Shown here one piece after another: positions 37,167 through 46,423 of a stretch of DNA of 64,000 bases. Origin of the DNA: Pricia antarctica (GTDB lineage: Bacteria > Bacteroidota > Bacteroidia > Flavobacteriales > Flavobacteriaceae). A program made the translations under genes and the position numbers. The stretch lies in contig DRGL01000064.1 in the NCBI GenBank assembly GCA_011050085.1, positions 1-64,000 of the forward strand. Direction: 5' to 3'. The stretch's first letter is position 1; each line of letters opens with the position of its first letter. The notes beneath the pieces are model-generated. The model saw nothing but the letters and a program-made list of their open reading frames with translations. It did no database searches and was not told the DNA's origin.

Positions 37167-38111
37167 TTATTTTGAGACTCGAGGCGTAACTACAAACTTC
37201 CGAAATGAAATCGGCCCGTGATCACCTTGAATCATAAACGCGCCAGGCTCACCCTCTTTACTATCGATAGCACCACCGGTAATTCCAGGAATATTCTGTT
37301 GGTTGATAATCGTTTTTCCATTAGCCACGATGGTCACTCGGCGACCTACCAAAGTAATGTCATAGGTCTGCCAATCGCTGGCCGGATTTGCTGCCATTTC
37401 ATTGGGAGTCAAAAATCCGTAAACGCCTCCAAAAAGAACGTTGCTTGGATCACTACCGTAGTCATCGGTTATCTGCACTTCATAACGACCTCTCAAATAT
37501 ATACCGCTATTACTTCCTTCGGGAACTTTAAATTCTACGTGCAGTTTGAAATCCTCAAACTCCTGTTCCGATATCAGATTCGAACCTGATTCCGGACTTT
37601 TTAAAACACCGTCCTCAACCATCCACTGATTTTTCTCGCCACTCGGCTTCCATCCTTCTACATTCTTTCCATTAAAAAGTTGAATTGGTTTGCCCCATTT
37701 CGGATTCTCGGTGTAGGCCAATTTCGGAGCTCGGGTAGCCGCCCAATCATATGTTTTTCCATCGGTGTATACCAAAGTCCCTTCTAAGGTTTCCCCATTT
37801 ATTTTCCCATCAAATTGTAAATCCGTATCGGCGTCTTCCCATTGTGGGGGAATTGTAAAGCTGAATGTATCGTTATTATGCTCAATTTCGGATATTGGAC
37901 GTGCACTTCCATTCGCATATACGAAATAACCTACCAAAGTTTTTACTCCCGAATGCTTGATTTCCAACCATGATGGCAATTCTTCGCCATCTTTTTGAAT
38001 TACCATATCCCATTTCCCTTCAATTGGGTTTTCCTGTTGTGCCATTACGGTAGATAAACCGAGCGCAGAAATGGTAAAAAAACATGCTACTAACTTCAAG
38101 GATATTTTCAT
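37167..38111 (-). CDS. Exported DUF1080 protein (3-keto-glycoside hydrolase-like)
   Basis: 314 residues. After a signal peptide (LKLVACFFTISALGLSTVMAQ) there is a lipocalin-like N-terminal beta domain (about 25-130: NPIEGKWDMVIQKDGEELPSW). A DUF1080 concanavalin-like domain follows (about 140-310: IQLFNGKNVEGWKPSG, MVEDGVLKSPESGSNLISEQEFEDF, SGIYLRGRYEVQITDDYG, PGAFMIQGDHGPISFRKFVV). Pfam names this fold 3-keto-disaccharide hydrolase. It is divergent from a Tat-exported Gfo/Idh oxidoreductase, which could make the 3-keto substrate. The pairing is an inference. Confidence 0.9.
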   Translation of the reverse strand: MKISLKLVACFFTISALGLSTVMAQQENPIEGKWDMVIQKDGEELPSWLEIKHSGVKTLVGYFVYANGSARPISEIEHNNDTFSFTIPPQWEDADTDLQFDGKINGETLEGTLVYTDGKTYDWAATRAPKLAYTENPKWGKPIQLFNGKNVEGWKPSGEKNQWMVEDGVLKSPESGSNLISEQEFEDFKLHVEFKVPEGSNSGIYLRGRYEVQITDDYGSDPSNVLFGGVYGFLTPNEMAANPASDWQTYDITLVGRRVTIVANGKTIINQQNIPGITGGAIDSKEGEPGAFMIQGDHGPISFRKFVVTPRVSK

Positions 38112-38287
38112 GTGTCTTATTTTTTTTAACGGCGATAAATATAAGAATCAGTACGGAGACTGATTTGAAAGCAAAGGATTATTTTTCATGTTTTTAAATA
38201 TTTTGTGGATAAAGAATAATAATGTTCCCTATCCTATAAATTTTAATACCTTTAAATGCTTTTTTACTTAAAACAAATCACAATACC

Positions 38288-39754
38288 ATGAAGATTAAAA
38301 AGGATACCATTTCAAATACTACGCGTAGGTCGTTTCTTAAAAAAGGCGCACTTGCCTCTTCTATTTTCATCGTTCCGAGGCATGTGCTTGGGGGCGTTGG
38401 TTACTTGGCACCAAGTGACCGGCTAAACCTTGCAGCCATAGGTGCTGGCGGAAAAGGAGCAAGCGATATCAGAAACGCTTCCGTAGACGGCCGTGAAAAA
38501 GTGGTCGCTCTTTGTGATGTAGATTTTGAAGGTTCTGCAAAGGCTTCCGTTGAACTTTTTCCGAAGGCCAAAAAGTATGCTGACTATCGGGAAATGTTGG
38601 ATAAGGAGAAAGGTATTGACGCCGTAACCATTTCTACACCAGATCACGTGCATGGGCCTGCAGCAAAATATGCGATGGAAAGGGGAATACACGTTTATGT
38701 TCAGAAACCCATGACACATAATATTCGCGAGGCGCGAATGCTTACTCAAATGGCTCGAGATAATAAGATCGTTAGCCAAATGGGAAACCAAGGCGGTTCG
38801 AACGAGCTTTTAAAAATCGTTCAGAAATGGGTCGATGACGGAAAGATAGGAGCTATATCCAAGGTACAGGTGTGGACGAATCGTCCCGTTTGGCCGCAAG
38901 GTGGCGCCATGCCAGCCCCGGACCCAAGCTTAAAACCAGATGCATTGGATTGGAACCTATGGCTCGGCCCTGCCGAAGAAAAACCATATATACCCAATTT
39001 GCATCCTTTTAGTTGGAGAGGTTGGTGGGATTACGGTACCGGTGCTCTAGGTGATGTAGGTTGCCATTTGATCGATATTCCTTTTAGAACGTTACATCTA
39101 AAATATCCAACGGCGGCCGAATGTAGTGTGGGTTCCGTTTTTTCACAAATGTGGACGCCCAATTACCATCCTGAAGGCTGCCCTGCCTCTTCTTTTATTA
39201 CCTTGAATTTTGATGCTACGGAAAAAACAAAAACACCTTTTGAAATGACTTGGAGCGATGGTGGTATCCGTCCATCCCATCCCGATATTATTCCCGCAGA
39301 TAGCGATATTGGAGGTAAGGATAGCGCGAACGGGGTGATGATTATCGGTGAAAAAGGTATTATCACGACCAATATTAATGACAGTTCTCCCCTAATGCCA
39401 AAACTATACTTGAACGATGGTACTACAGAATTCGGACCGGATACGGAACCGAATCTTGAGCCCGAATACGGACATCAGCGCAAATGGGTCAATGCTTGTA
39501 AGGCAGGCTTCGAAAGCGACCTTCACAAAGGGCTAACATCTTCGTTCGACTATGCCGGTCCGATGACCGAAACCGTATTAATGGGAAATCTTGCCATTCG
39601 TAGTTATATGTTGCGTAGGGAAAATTCGGAAGGTAATGAAGAATTCTTCGGTAGAAAAAAATTGCTGTGGGATGGGGAGAACATGCGTATTACCAATCTC
39701 GAAGAGGCGAACCAGTTTGTGGGTCGCCAATATAGAAAAGGTTGGGAAGTATAG
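38288..39754 (+). CDS. Tat-exported Gfo/Idh/MocA family oxidoreductase
   Basis: 488 residues. The N-terminus has a twin-arginine signal (TTRRSFLKKGALASSIFIV), so the folded enzyme with bound NAD(P) is sent to the periplasm. The Rossmann part reads LNLAAIGAGGKGASDIR, ALCDVDFEGS and TISTPDHVHGPAAKYAMERG, with VYVQKPMTHNIREAR carrying the family Lys of the EKP-like motif (here QKP). The C-terminal domain includes WWDYGTGALGDVGCHLIDIPF. Members oxidise or reduce sugars, including 3-keto sugar chemistry. It faces the DUF1080 gene. The substrate is unknown. TACCTTTA at 38247 may be its -7 box. Confidence 0.92.
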   Translation: MKIKKDTISNTTRRSFLKKGALASSIFIVPRHVLGGVGYLAPSDRLNLAAIGAGGKGASDIRNASVDGREKVVALCDVDFEGSAKASVELFPKAKKYADYREMLDKEKGIDAVTISTPDHVHGPAAKYAMERGIHVYVQKPMTHNIREARMLTQMARDNKIVSQMGNQGGSNELLKIVQKWVDDGKIGAISKVQVWTNRPVWPQGGAMPAPDPSLKPDALDWNLWLGPAEEKPYIPNLHPFSWRGWWDYGTGALGDVGCHLIDIPFRTLHLKYPTAAECSVGSVFSQMWTPNYHPEGCPASSFITLNFDATEKTKTPFEMTWSDGGIRPSHPDIIPADSDIGGKDSANGVMIIGEKGIITTNINDSSPLMPKLYLNDGTTEFGPDTEPNLEPEYGHQRKWVNACKAGFESDLHKGLTSSFDYAGPMTETVLMGNLAIRSYMLRRENSEGNEEFFGRKKLLWDGENMRITNLEEANQFVGRQYRKGWEV

Positions 39755-39884
39755 AAATTTGATATTAAAATATTGTTTGGCTAGTGCTGTTTTTGGTAAG
39801 CCGTGTTTTTTAGGATAGGCGAAATGCAGTTGTTAGTATGTATGAGTGCGTAAGCCAAGTTTGAGCCGCTAATACATATAAATA

Positions 39885-40351
39885 CTAATTTTCGCCTCTT
39901 GCACAGCCATCCTTTAGACCGGTATCGATAATGTAAATGATTTTCCAATTTTCGCCATCCTTGAACAGTTGAAAGGAATTGACCCCGCAGTGGTCCACTT
40001 TCCCATCGCGACTAAATTCATAGGGAGTCCAGACATTTGCCATAGGACCATCGATTTGAATTGAGTACGACTTGATAGTTTCTTTGAAGGTTACAGTTTT
40101 GGGAATACTGACGAGAGCTTTTAAAAATTCATCAAAATCTTGCTCGCGAATGGACGCTTTTCCCGTAGCGTCAATTGTTATTCGTTGCATTACTACATTC
40201 TCGTACACCATTTGACGTATTCGAGTAGAATCTTGCTGATGAAATCGTTCGAAAAAACTTTCTATGGTTTTTTGTACTTGTATTTTTCCGGATTTTGAGC
40301 GGAACCACTGACAATAACTAGATATAATAAAAGGGATATTATATTTCTCAT
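39885..40351 (-). pseudogene. Frameshifted exported NTF2/DUF4440-like gene
   Basis: An ATG at 40351 starts a signal peptide (MRNIISLLLYLVIVSGSAQ) that soon hits a stop (PEKYKYKKP). One frame over, sequence resumes as IQVQKTIESFFERFHQQDSTRIRQMVYENVVMQ and continues through an NTF2-like fold (FQLFKDGENWKIIYIIDTG) to the stop at 39885. Adding one base restores a single frame of about 155 codons. The likely site is the five-T run at 40283-40287 on the plus strand. The rest of the gene looks intact, so the loss is recent, or a sequencing error in a homopolymer. Confidence 0.8.
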
Positions 40352-40501
40352 AACTAACAATTTAGACCAAAGTAATGAAAATTTTCAAGAGCATTGTTCG
40401 ACAATAATCTCCTACTGGGCCTGAACCTAGTGCAAACGGAATAACCGCTTAACCTAAAACAATTTCCTTACATTTATCCCAAGTAATCCAAATAAACATA
40501 G

Positions 40502-41320
40502 ATGTCTACAGCAAAAAAAGAATACAAACGGGTAACGGTAAAATCCCTGGTTGACATGAAAAAGCACGGGGAGAAAATCTCCATGCTTACCGCTTACGAT
40601 TATTCAATGGCCAAAATTGTCGATTCAGCCAATGTAGACGTTATACTTGTAGGTGACTCTGCCAGTAATGTCATGGCAGGACATGAAACAACGCTGCCGA
40701 TTACCTTGGATCAAATGATTTATCATGCAACCTCGGTCATACGTGCTGTAGAAAGGGCCCTGGTCGTTGTTGATATTCCCTTCGGGAGTTATCAAAGTGA
40801 CCCGAAAGAAGCTTTGCGTTCCGCGATTCGAATCATGAAAGAAAGTGGAGCTCATGCCGTAAAATTAGAGGGCGGTGTCGAAATCAAAGAGTCTGTAAAA
40901 CGAATCCTTAATGCGGGCATTCCGGTAATGGGCCATTTGGGACTAACACCACAAAGTATTTATAAATTCGGTACGTATACGGTTCGCGCCAAGCAAGATG
41001 AGGAAGCGGAAGCCTTAATTGAGGATGCTCTCCTCTTGGAAAAACTAGGATGTTTTAGTATCGTATTAGAAAAAATACCGGCAACACTCACCAAGAAAGT
41101 ATCCGAAAGTCTCACCATTCCCACCATCGGTATTGGTGGAGGAAAATATGCTGATGGACAAGTTCTGGTCATTCATGATTTATTGGGAATGACCCATGAG
41201 TTCAACCCCCGCTTCTTGCGACGGTATATGAATCTTTACGAGGAAATGGGTCAGGCGATTTCAAATTATGTATCCGACGTGAAAAGTCGTGATTTTCCCA
41301 GCGACGAAGAGCAATATTAG
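40502..41320 (+). CDS. panB: 3-methyl-2-oxobutanoate hydroxymethyltransferase
   Basis: PanB adds a hydroxymethyl group from methylene-tetrahydrofolate to 2-oxoisovalerate, the first committed step to pantothenate and coenzyme A. The 272-residue protein shows the family blocks [81 protein letters not shown] and FNPRFLRRY. Metal ligands are the Asp residues in GDSAS and the Glu in KLEGG. Start: ATG 40502. The pseudouridine synthase gene follows after 28 bases. TACATTTA at 40469 is near a -7 box. Confidence 0.97.
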   Translation: MSTAKKEYKRVTVKSLVDMKKHGEKISMLTAYDYSMAKIVDSANVDVILVGDSASNVMAGHETTLPITLDQMIYHATSVIRAVERALVVVDIPFGSYQSDPKEALRSAIRIMKESGAHAVKLEGGVEIKESVKRILNAGIPVMGHLGLTPQSIYKFGTYTVRAKQDEEAEALIEDALLLEKLGCFSIVLEKIPATLTKKVSESLTIPTIGIGGGKYADGQVLVIHDLLGMTHEFNPRFLRRYMNLYEEMGQAISNYVSDVKSRDFPSDEEQY

Positions 41321-41348
41321 GTTGTAGAGTGAACAAAATAGTTGTCTA

Positions 41349-42047
41349 GTGGCTAACAAAATACTTTCAAATCCTACAAATCTTCAAGTGCTTTACGAAG
41401 ACAATCATCTCATTGCCATTAATAAAAGACCTGGAGATATAGTACAAGGCGACAAGACCGGTGATATGCCGTTAAGCGAAGTCGTAAAATTGTATCTCAA
41501 GGAAAAATATAATAAGCCCGGCAATGTATACCTTGGAGTGGCCCATCGATTAGATCGACCAACATCGGGAATTGTTGTATTTGCCAAAACCTCAAAGGCG
41601 CTTCCACGGCTCAACAAACTATTTGCCGAAAAAAAAACCACCAAAACCTATTGGGCGGTTGTAAAAAATATTCCTGCAAAGGATGTTGATACGCTGGTGC
41701 ATTGGCTTAAACGAAATCCGAAACAAAACAAGTCGTATGCCCACCCTAAAGAGGTTGATGGTAGTAAGAAGGCAATACTAGATTATCGCTTAATCAAGAA
41801 ACTGGATAATTACTATCTACTTGAAATCGACCTTCTAACCGGTAGGCATCATCAAATAAGAGCGCAACTATCCGCTATTGGCTGCACGATTAAGGGCGAT
41901 CTCAAATATGGATTCGATCGCAGCAACAAAGATGCCAGCATCCATCTGCATGCACGTCATCTCAGTTTTGTTCATCCCGTTAAAAACGAAGTGTTGAACT
42001 TGACCGCAGCCCCGCCCCAAGACCCCGTTTGGGATGCTTGCGTTTAA
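41349..42047 (+). CDS. RluA family pseudouridine synthase
   Basis: 232 residues from a GTG at 41349 (MANKILSNPTNLQVLYEDNHLIAINKRPGDIVQGDKTGD). The catalytic motif HRLDRPTSGIVVFAKTSKAL holds the active Asp; GRHHQIRAQLSAIGCTIKGDLKYG is the second RluA block. It isomerises uridine in rRNA or tRNA; there is no S4 domain and the target is unknown. Probably co-transcribed with panB. Confidence 0.93.
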   Translation: MANKILSNPTNLQVLYEDNHLIAINKRPGDIVQGDKTGDMPLSEVVKLYLKEKYNKPGNVYLGVAHRLDRPTSGIVVFAKTSKALPRLNKLFAEKKTTKTYWAVVKNIPAKDVDTLVHWLKRNPKQNKSYAHPKEVDGSKKAILDYRLIKKLDNYYLLEIDLLTGRHHQIRAQLSAIGCTIKGDLKYGFDRSNKDASIHLHARHLSFVHPVKNEVLNLTAAPPQDPVWDACV

Positions 42048-42213
42048 ATTATTACAGAACGAACTAGGTTTAAGGATAATTTTAATGAATTATTGGACTT
42101 CAATGTCAAAAGCACCCTTTTGCATCCGAAGTAGTCGCTATTCTTAATCTCATATTTTAAGAAAATAACGTAATTTAGTGAATAAGCCTATGGTTATCCA
42201 AATAAACCATCCT

Positions 42214-42753
42214 ATGAAAAAGATGATAGTGCTCTCAACTTTAGTTTTGCTCTCCTCTTGTGGCACCTATAATTCCATCGATAATTTTTACGATGCCCAC
42301 AAAGAAGACGACCAAGTAACTGCTATACGCGTGCCCCGGTTTATGATGTCGATGCTCGGTACTATTTCACCGGAAATGAAATCATTGGTAGGCAATACCA
42401 AAGATCTTCGCTTTATGCAGTTCCCCAGTGCCACTGTGGAGCGAACGACTTTCTTGAACCAGCAAATGAACGGTATTACCGGAAGTTCGTTTATCGAGGT
42501 ATTTCGAAAGAATGATAATCTTAACCGTAACGTGGTGTCCATTCGTGAAAAGCGTGATGCGGTAAAGGAAATTCTCATTTACAACAACAATAACCGAAAC
42601 GGTTCATTCCTATATTTCAATGGTGATTTTGATCCCGCTAAAGTCCGTCAAATGGCCCAGAACGAAGAATTCCAAAAGTTGGGAGAAGGTTTAATCGACC
42701 AGTACAATTTAGGATCGAAGCCGAGTGTAGACCAACAACAAAATACGAACTAG
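42214..42753 (+). CDS. DUF4252 lipoprotein
   Basis: 179 residues from ATG 42214, chosen because it opens a lipoprotein signal (MKKMIVLSTLVLLSSCGTY) with the lipobox Cys at 16; twelve codons upstream in frame would displace it. The mature part (VTAIRVPRFMMSMLG, MQFPSATVERTTFLNQQMNG, SIREKRDAVKEILIYNNNN, GDFDPAKVRQMAQ) matches DUF4252, a Bacteroidota family of unknown function. TAATTTAG at 42171 is one base off a -7 box. Confidence 0.85.
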   Translation: MKKMIVLSTLVLLSSCGTYNSIDNFYDAHKEDDQVTAIRVPRFMMSMLGTISPEMKSLVGNTKDLRFMQFPSATVERTTFLNQQMNGITGSSFIEVFRKNDNLNRNVVSIREKRDAVKEILIYNNNNRNGSFLYFNGDFDPAKVRQMAQNEEFQKLGEGLIDQYNLGSKPSVDQQQNTN

Positions 42754-42764
42754 ACTTCCCATAA

Positions 42765-43640
42765 TTAACGATAGGAACGTATGCTTTCGACCACAACAGA
42801 GGTCAAAATCAGGATCCCACCAAATATGGTTGTCAACACAGGAACCTCGGACATAAACAAGGCTCCGATTAAAATACCGTAAACGGGCTGAATGCAACTG
42901 AGAATGCTGACCGTTGTAACAGAAAAGTACTTGAAACAATTTATAAATAGGCTGTGACCCAATACTGTTGTAATTAGTGCTACCCCTAACAATCCCTGCC
43001 ACTGCTCCCCTACTAGCCTAATGTCATAAACAAAATAGACGGGCAATAATAGTACACCAACAATAATCATTTGATAGGTCATCAATAGCGAACCTTGATA
43101 CCGATCTACCTTTGTTTTCAATATCAGATTACGAATTGCGTAGCATATGGCAGATAACAAACCGAATGCAATGGCTATCGTGTTTTTATTGCCAAATGAA
43201 AAATCAGGTATCAAAAAATATAAGCCGAGGAGTACTAAAAACCCCAGAAGTAAGTGGGATTTTTGAAATCGGGTCTTTAGGAAGAGCGGCTCCAAAAACG
43301 AGGTAAATACGGGATAAGTGAATAACGACAACATGCCAATCGCTACATTAGACAGCTGTAAGGCATGAAAATAAGCTAGCCAGTGGCCGGCCATGAGTAA
43401 TCCGCTTAACACAATTGCCCATCTGTCCTTGCTATGAACGGCGAAGGAGATACCCTTAAATTTACAGTATAAAGCTAGAAAAACCAACGCCAATACTGCT
43501 CGAACCGCAATGGTCAAAGGCACGGGTAAGGTTATAAACTTACCGAATGGCCCAGAGGTGCTCAACAGCAACATGGCCAAATTGATTTCTATAAAATTTT
43601 TGGAATTGAAAGTAGTGGCTCGGTTCAAAAATCTGCACAA
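42765..43640 (-). CDS. DMT superfamily (EamA) transporter
   Basis: 291 residues with about ten hydrophobic segments in two EamA repeats. The first includes MLLLSTSGPFGKFITLPVPL and WAIVLSGLLMAGHWLAYFHALQLSNVAIG; the second FGLLSAICYAIRNLILK and TTVLGHSLFINCFKYFSVTTVSILSCIQPVYGIL. Such proteins export metabolites; the substrate is unknown. The start is uncertain: TTG 43640 gives the full first helix, while the first in-frame ATG would cut into it. TATCTTG at 43655-43649 may be part of its -7 box. Confidence 0.9.
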   Translation of the reverse strand: MCRFLNRATTFNSKNFIEINLAMLLLSTSGPFGKFITLPVPLTIAVRAVLALVFLALYCKFKGISFAVHSKDRWAIVLSGLLMAGHWLAYFHALQLSNVAIGMLSLFTYPVFTSFLEPLFLKTRFQKSHLLLGFLVLLGLYFLIPDFSFGNKNTIAIAFGLLSAICYAIRNLILKTKVDRYQGSLLMTYQMIIVGVLLLPVYFVYDIRLVGEQWQGLLGVALITTVLGHSLFINCFKYFSVTTVSILSCIQPVYGILIGALFMSEVPVLTTIFGGILILTSVVVESIRSYR

Positions 43641-43874
43641 TTAGAGGGCAAGATAAACGCATATTAGCTCATCTCCAAAAGCAAATTGATAGTAGACTTT
43701 AGATTATCAGCAAAAGTGAATCGAAGAAGGTTAAAGTAAAGCATTATTTACAAAGGGTTTAACACCTAACTTTATCCGAAGTCTTTTAAACTTTCTATTT
43801 TATGAAAAGTATTCGCTACGTTGTTATTGTCGAATACGATATTATGAATTAGGAATTTGAAGGTAGTTTCACTT

Positions 43875-43882
43875 TATCTTTG
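43875..43882 (+). promoter_or_regulatory. -7 element of selO
   Basis: TATCTTTG matches TAnnTTTG; a TTG at 43857-43859 is 15 bases upstream, a little close. The box covers the in-frame TTG at 43880, which therefore cannot be the start codon and favours the TTG at 43916. Confidence 0.55.
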
Positions 43883-43915
43883 CAGATAAAAAGCTTAACA
43901 AAAAAGGTTAAAATT

Positions 43916-45484
43916 TTGACAGTAAATCTAGAAATAAGGGACACATTCAATACACAGCTTCCGGCTGACCCAATTTCGGAAAATCATAGACGGCAAGTAC
44001 ATGGGGCTTGTTTTTCTTTCGTGAAACCTAAGAAAACGGGGAACCCAAAGATGCTTCATGTTTCACCGGAAATGTTGACGACCTTGGGCCTGACAGGTCA
44101 AGATGCCAAAAGTAATATCTTTCGTGGCGTATTTACGGGGAATGAGATTCTACCGAACACGAAGCCTTACGCGATGTGTTATGGCGGCCATCAATTCGGG
44201 AATTGGGCGGGGCAGCTCGGCGACGGCCGTGCCATTAATTTAGGTGAAGTCGTTAGTAGGGGCAAACGTTGGGCAATTCAGTTGAAAGGCGCAGGCGAAA
44301 CTCCGTACTCCAGAACGGCTGACGGTCTGGCTGTCTTGCGCTCTTCGATTCGTGAATATCTCTGTAGCGAGGCTATGTTTCATCTAGGCGTGCCAACGAC
44401 AAGGGCCTTGTCGCTAGCGCTTTCGGGCGACCAAGTACTCCGTGACGTCTTGTATAATGGTAATCCTGAATATGAAAAGGGCGCTATCGTTTGTAGGGTA
44501 TCCCCATCATTTTTGCGCTTTGGCAACTATGAGATTTTTGCCGCCAGAAAAGAAGTGGAAACCTTGCGTACACTCGTCGATTATACCATCGCACAACATT
44601 ATCCGCAGTTGGGCAAACCATCTATGGATACCTATCTACAATTTTTTAAGGAAGTTGGGGAAAAAAGTATCAAAATGGTCATGCACTGGCAGCGCGTAGG
44701 TTTTGTACATGGTGTGATGAACACCGATAACATGTCCATTCTAGGGCTCACTATCGATTATGGTCCCTACGGATGGTTAGAGGGTTATGACCACGGATGG
44801 ACTCCGAATACCACCGATAGTGGGCAAAAGCGATACCGTTATGGAACACAACCCCAAGTTGTGCTTTGGAATCTCTACCAGTTGGCAAATGCCCTCTACC
44901 CTTTAATCGGTGATACCGCAGATTTGGAATTAATTTTAAATGGTCTCGAGGAAAAATTGGGAACGGCCTATCTGACGATGATGAGGGCAAAACTAGGTTT
45001 TAATTATGAGGATAACCATGATGTGGATTTCATTGAAGAGCTCGAAACCCTATTACAACGTTCCGAAACAGATATGACCTTATTTTTTAGGAATTTAGGT
45101 AATTTCAAAAAGGATGCATCTTCCGATGGACTATCCCTTATCACGGATGCTTTTTATAAACCTGATGAAATCAAGGATACGCTTAAAGCGGAATGGGAAA
45201 GCTGGTTTTCGAAATACGGCAAACGGCTCAAGAAAGAGGAACGTGAGGATTCTGAGCGAAAATTGGCCATGAATACGGTGAATCCTAAATATGTGTTACG
45301 CAACTACATGGCACAGTTGGCCATAGACGCAGCCGATAACGGAGACTATACTGTAATTGAAGAATTATTTAGTCTACTACGAAATCCGTATGATGAGCAA
45401 AAAAATGCTGAAAAATGGTTTGCCAAACGCCCTGAATGGGCACGTAACAAAGTAGGGTGCTCGATGTTGTCATGTAGCTCTTGA
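43916..45484 (+). CDS. selO: SelO/YdiU protein adenylyltransferase (pseudokinase)
   Basis: SelO transfers AMP from ATP to protein hydroxyls and is linked to redox stress. From TTG 43916 the protein is 522 residues (NLEIRDTFNTQLPADP). Family blocks: GGHQFGNWAGQLGDGRAINLGE, QLKGAGETPYSRTADGLAVLRSS, REYLCSEAMFHLGVPTTRAL, HGVMNTDNMSILGLTIDYGP. The C-terminus ends CSMLSCSS; the antepenultimate Cys occupies the place of selenocysteine in animal SelO. The -7 box at 43875 argues against the upstream TTG. It is followed by a small ORF and msrA. Confidence 0.95.
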   Translation: MTVNLEIRDTFNTQLPADPISENHRRQVHGACFSFVKPKKTGNPKMLHVSPEMLTTLGLTGQDAKSNIFRGVFTGNEILPNTKPYAMCYGGHQFGNWAGQLGDGRAINLGEVVSRGKRWAIQLKGAGETPYSRTADGLAVLRSSIREYLCSEAMFHLGVPTTRALSLALSGDQVLRDVLYNGNPEYEKGAIVCRVSPSFLRFGNYEIFAARKEVETLRTLVDYTIAQHYPQLGKPSMDTYLQFFKEVGEKSIKMVMHWQRVGFVHGVMNTDNMSILGLTIDYGPYGWLEGYDHGWTPNTTDSGQKRYRYGTQPQVVLWNLYQLANALYPLIGDTADLELILNGLEEKLGTAYLTMMRAKLGFNYEDNHDVDFIEELETLLQRSETDMTLFFRNLGNFKKDASSDGLSLITDAFYKPDEIKDTLKAEWESWFSKYGKRLKKEEREDSERKLAMNTVNPKYVLRNYMAQLAIDAADNGDYTVIEELFSLLRNPYDEQKNAEKWFAKRPEWARNKVGCSMLSCSS

Positions 45485-45542
45485 TTAATTAGTCTTTAAT
45501 AAAACCATTTTTAATTTTTAGACCACTGAATTCTAATTTTCA

Positions 45543-45854
45543 ATGACGTTGTATGAAATTTTAGCCTTGTTAAAATTGAATTTCAAGATTATGCTTAGAG
45601 ATAGATTACATCGTTTCCCCATTGGCTACTCAGAAGTAGCCTATAAAAATAAAAAGTATGGTGTTACAAGAACGGATTATAACCTTGGGAAGAGTATAAA
45701 ATTATACGCCGAGGAATTGGGCGGAAATGATTTCATCAGCTTGAATTACTATAGTACGGCAAAGGGTGAATGCCTAAAACCTTGCGAAATGCCAGAACAA
45801 AAAGTAATTGCTTTCTTGATGGATTTCGTGAATTTGACATCCCACGAAAAGTAA
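45543..45854 (+). CDS. Small conserved-looking protein between selO and msrA
   Basis: 103 residues, no signal peptide or membrane segment. The N-terminal part is helical and basic (LLKLNFKIMLRDRLHRFP); then GYSEVAYKNKKYGVTRTDYNLGKSIKLYAEELGGNDFISLNYY and GECLKPCEMPEQKVIAFLMDF. The Cys-x3-Cys pair (CLKPC) is suggestive given redox neighbours. I do not recognise a named family. It begins 58 bases after selO and ends 59 bases before msrA, so one transcript is likely. Confidence 0.75.
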   Translation: MTLYEILALLKLNFKIMLRDRLHRFPIGYSEVAYKNKKYGVTRTDYNLGKSIKLYAEELGGNDFISLNYYSTAKGECLKPCEMPEQKVIAFLMDFVNLTSHEK

Positions 45855-45913
45855 GGTTTACTTAAAAACTATGACAAAGGATTAAAAGAATTTTAAATTT
45901 AAATAACGAAATA

Positions 45914-46423
45914 ATGAGCGATTACAAAAAAGCATATATCGCAGGAGGCTGTTTTTGGGGCATGGAAGAACTTTTTCGGGTAAGACCTGGAGTAAGAGAT
46001 ACCGAAGTAGGTTATTTGGGAGGTCAAAATGAAACTCCCACGTACCAAAACCATCCTGGTCATGCCGAGGGTATAGAAATTACATATGATCCACGGGAAA
46101 CATCTTTTGTAAAACTATTGGACTATTTCTTTAGAATTCACAACCCGACCACGGTCGATCAGCAAGGTAATGATAGAGGTTCAAGTTATCGATCTACCAT
46201 ATTTTTCAAAAATGAGGAAGAAAAAAAGGAATCGGAAACGGTTATAAAATTGGTTAATGAAAGCGGTAGATGGAACGGTGATGCAGTTACCACACTAGAG
46301 CCCTTCACAGTCTTTTGGCCCGCTGAACCAGAGCACCAAGATTATCTAATAAAACATCCCAATGGGTATACGTGCCACTTTGAACGCTTCGACAGTTTTT
46401 TGAAAGAACAAAAACAAGTTTGA
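45914..46423 (+). CDS. msrA: Peptide methionine-(S)-sulfoxide reductase
   Basis: MsrA repairs oxidised methionine in proteins. The 169-residue protein carries the active site GGCFWGMEE with Cys13, plus [35 protein letters not shown] and the C-terminal EPEHQDYL. No obvious C-terminal resolving cysteine pair is present; the only other Cys is in GYTCHFERF near the end. It is last in a selO - small ORF - msrA row and faces a long gene-free region. Confidence 0.96.
   Translation: MSDYKKAYIAGGCFWGMEELFRVRPGVRDTEVGYLGGQNETPTYQNHPGHAEGIEITYDPRETSFVKLLDYFFRIHNPTTVDQQGNDRGSSYRSTIFFKNEEEKKESETVIKLVNESGRWNGDAVTTLEPFTVFWPAEPEHQDYLIKHPNGYTCHFERFDSFLKEQKQV

Noticed and set aside
39885-40351. Programmed frameshift in the NTF2-like gene
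   Set aside because: No slippery heptamer with a following pseudoknot was seen, and the family does not use frameshifting; a simple one-base loss explains it.
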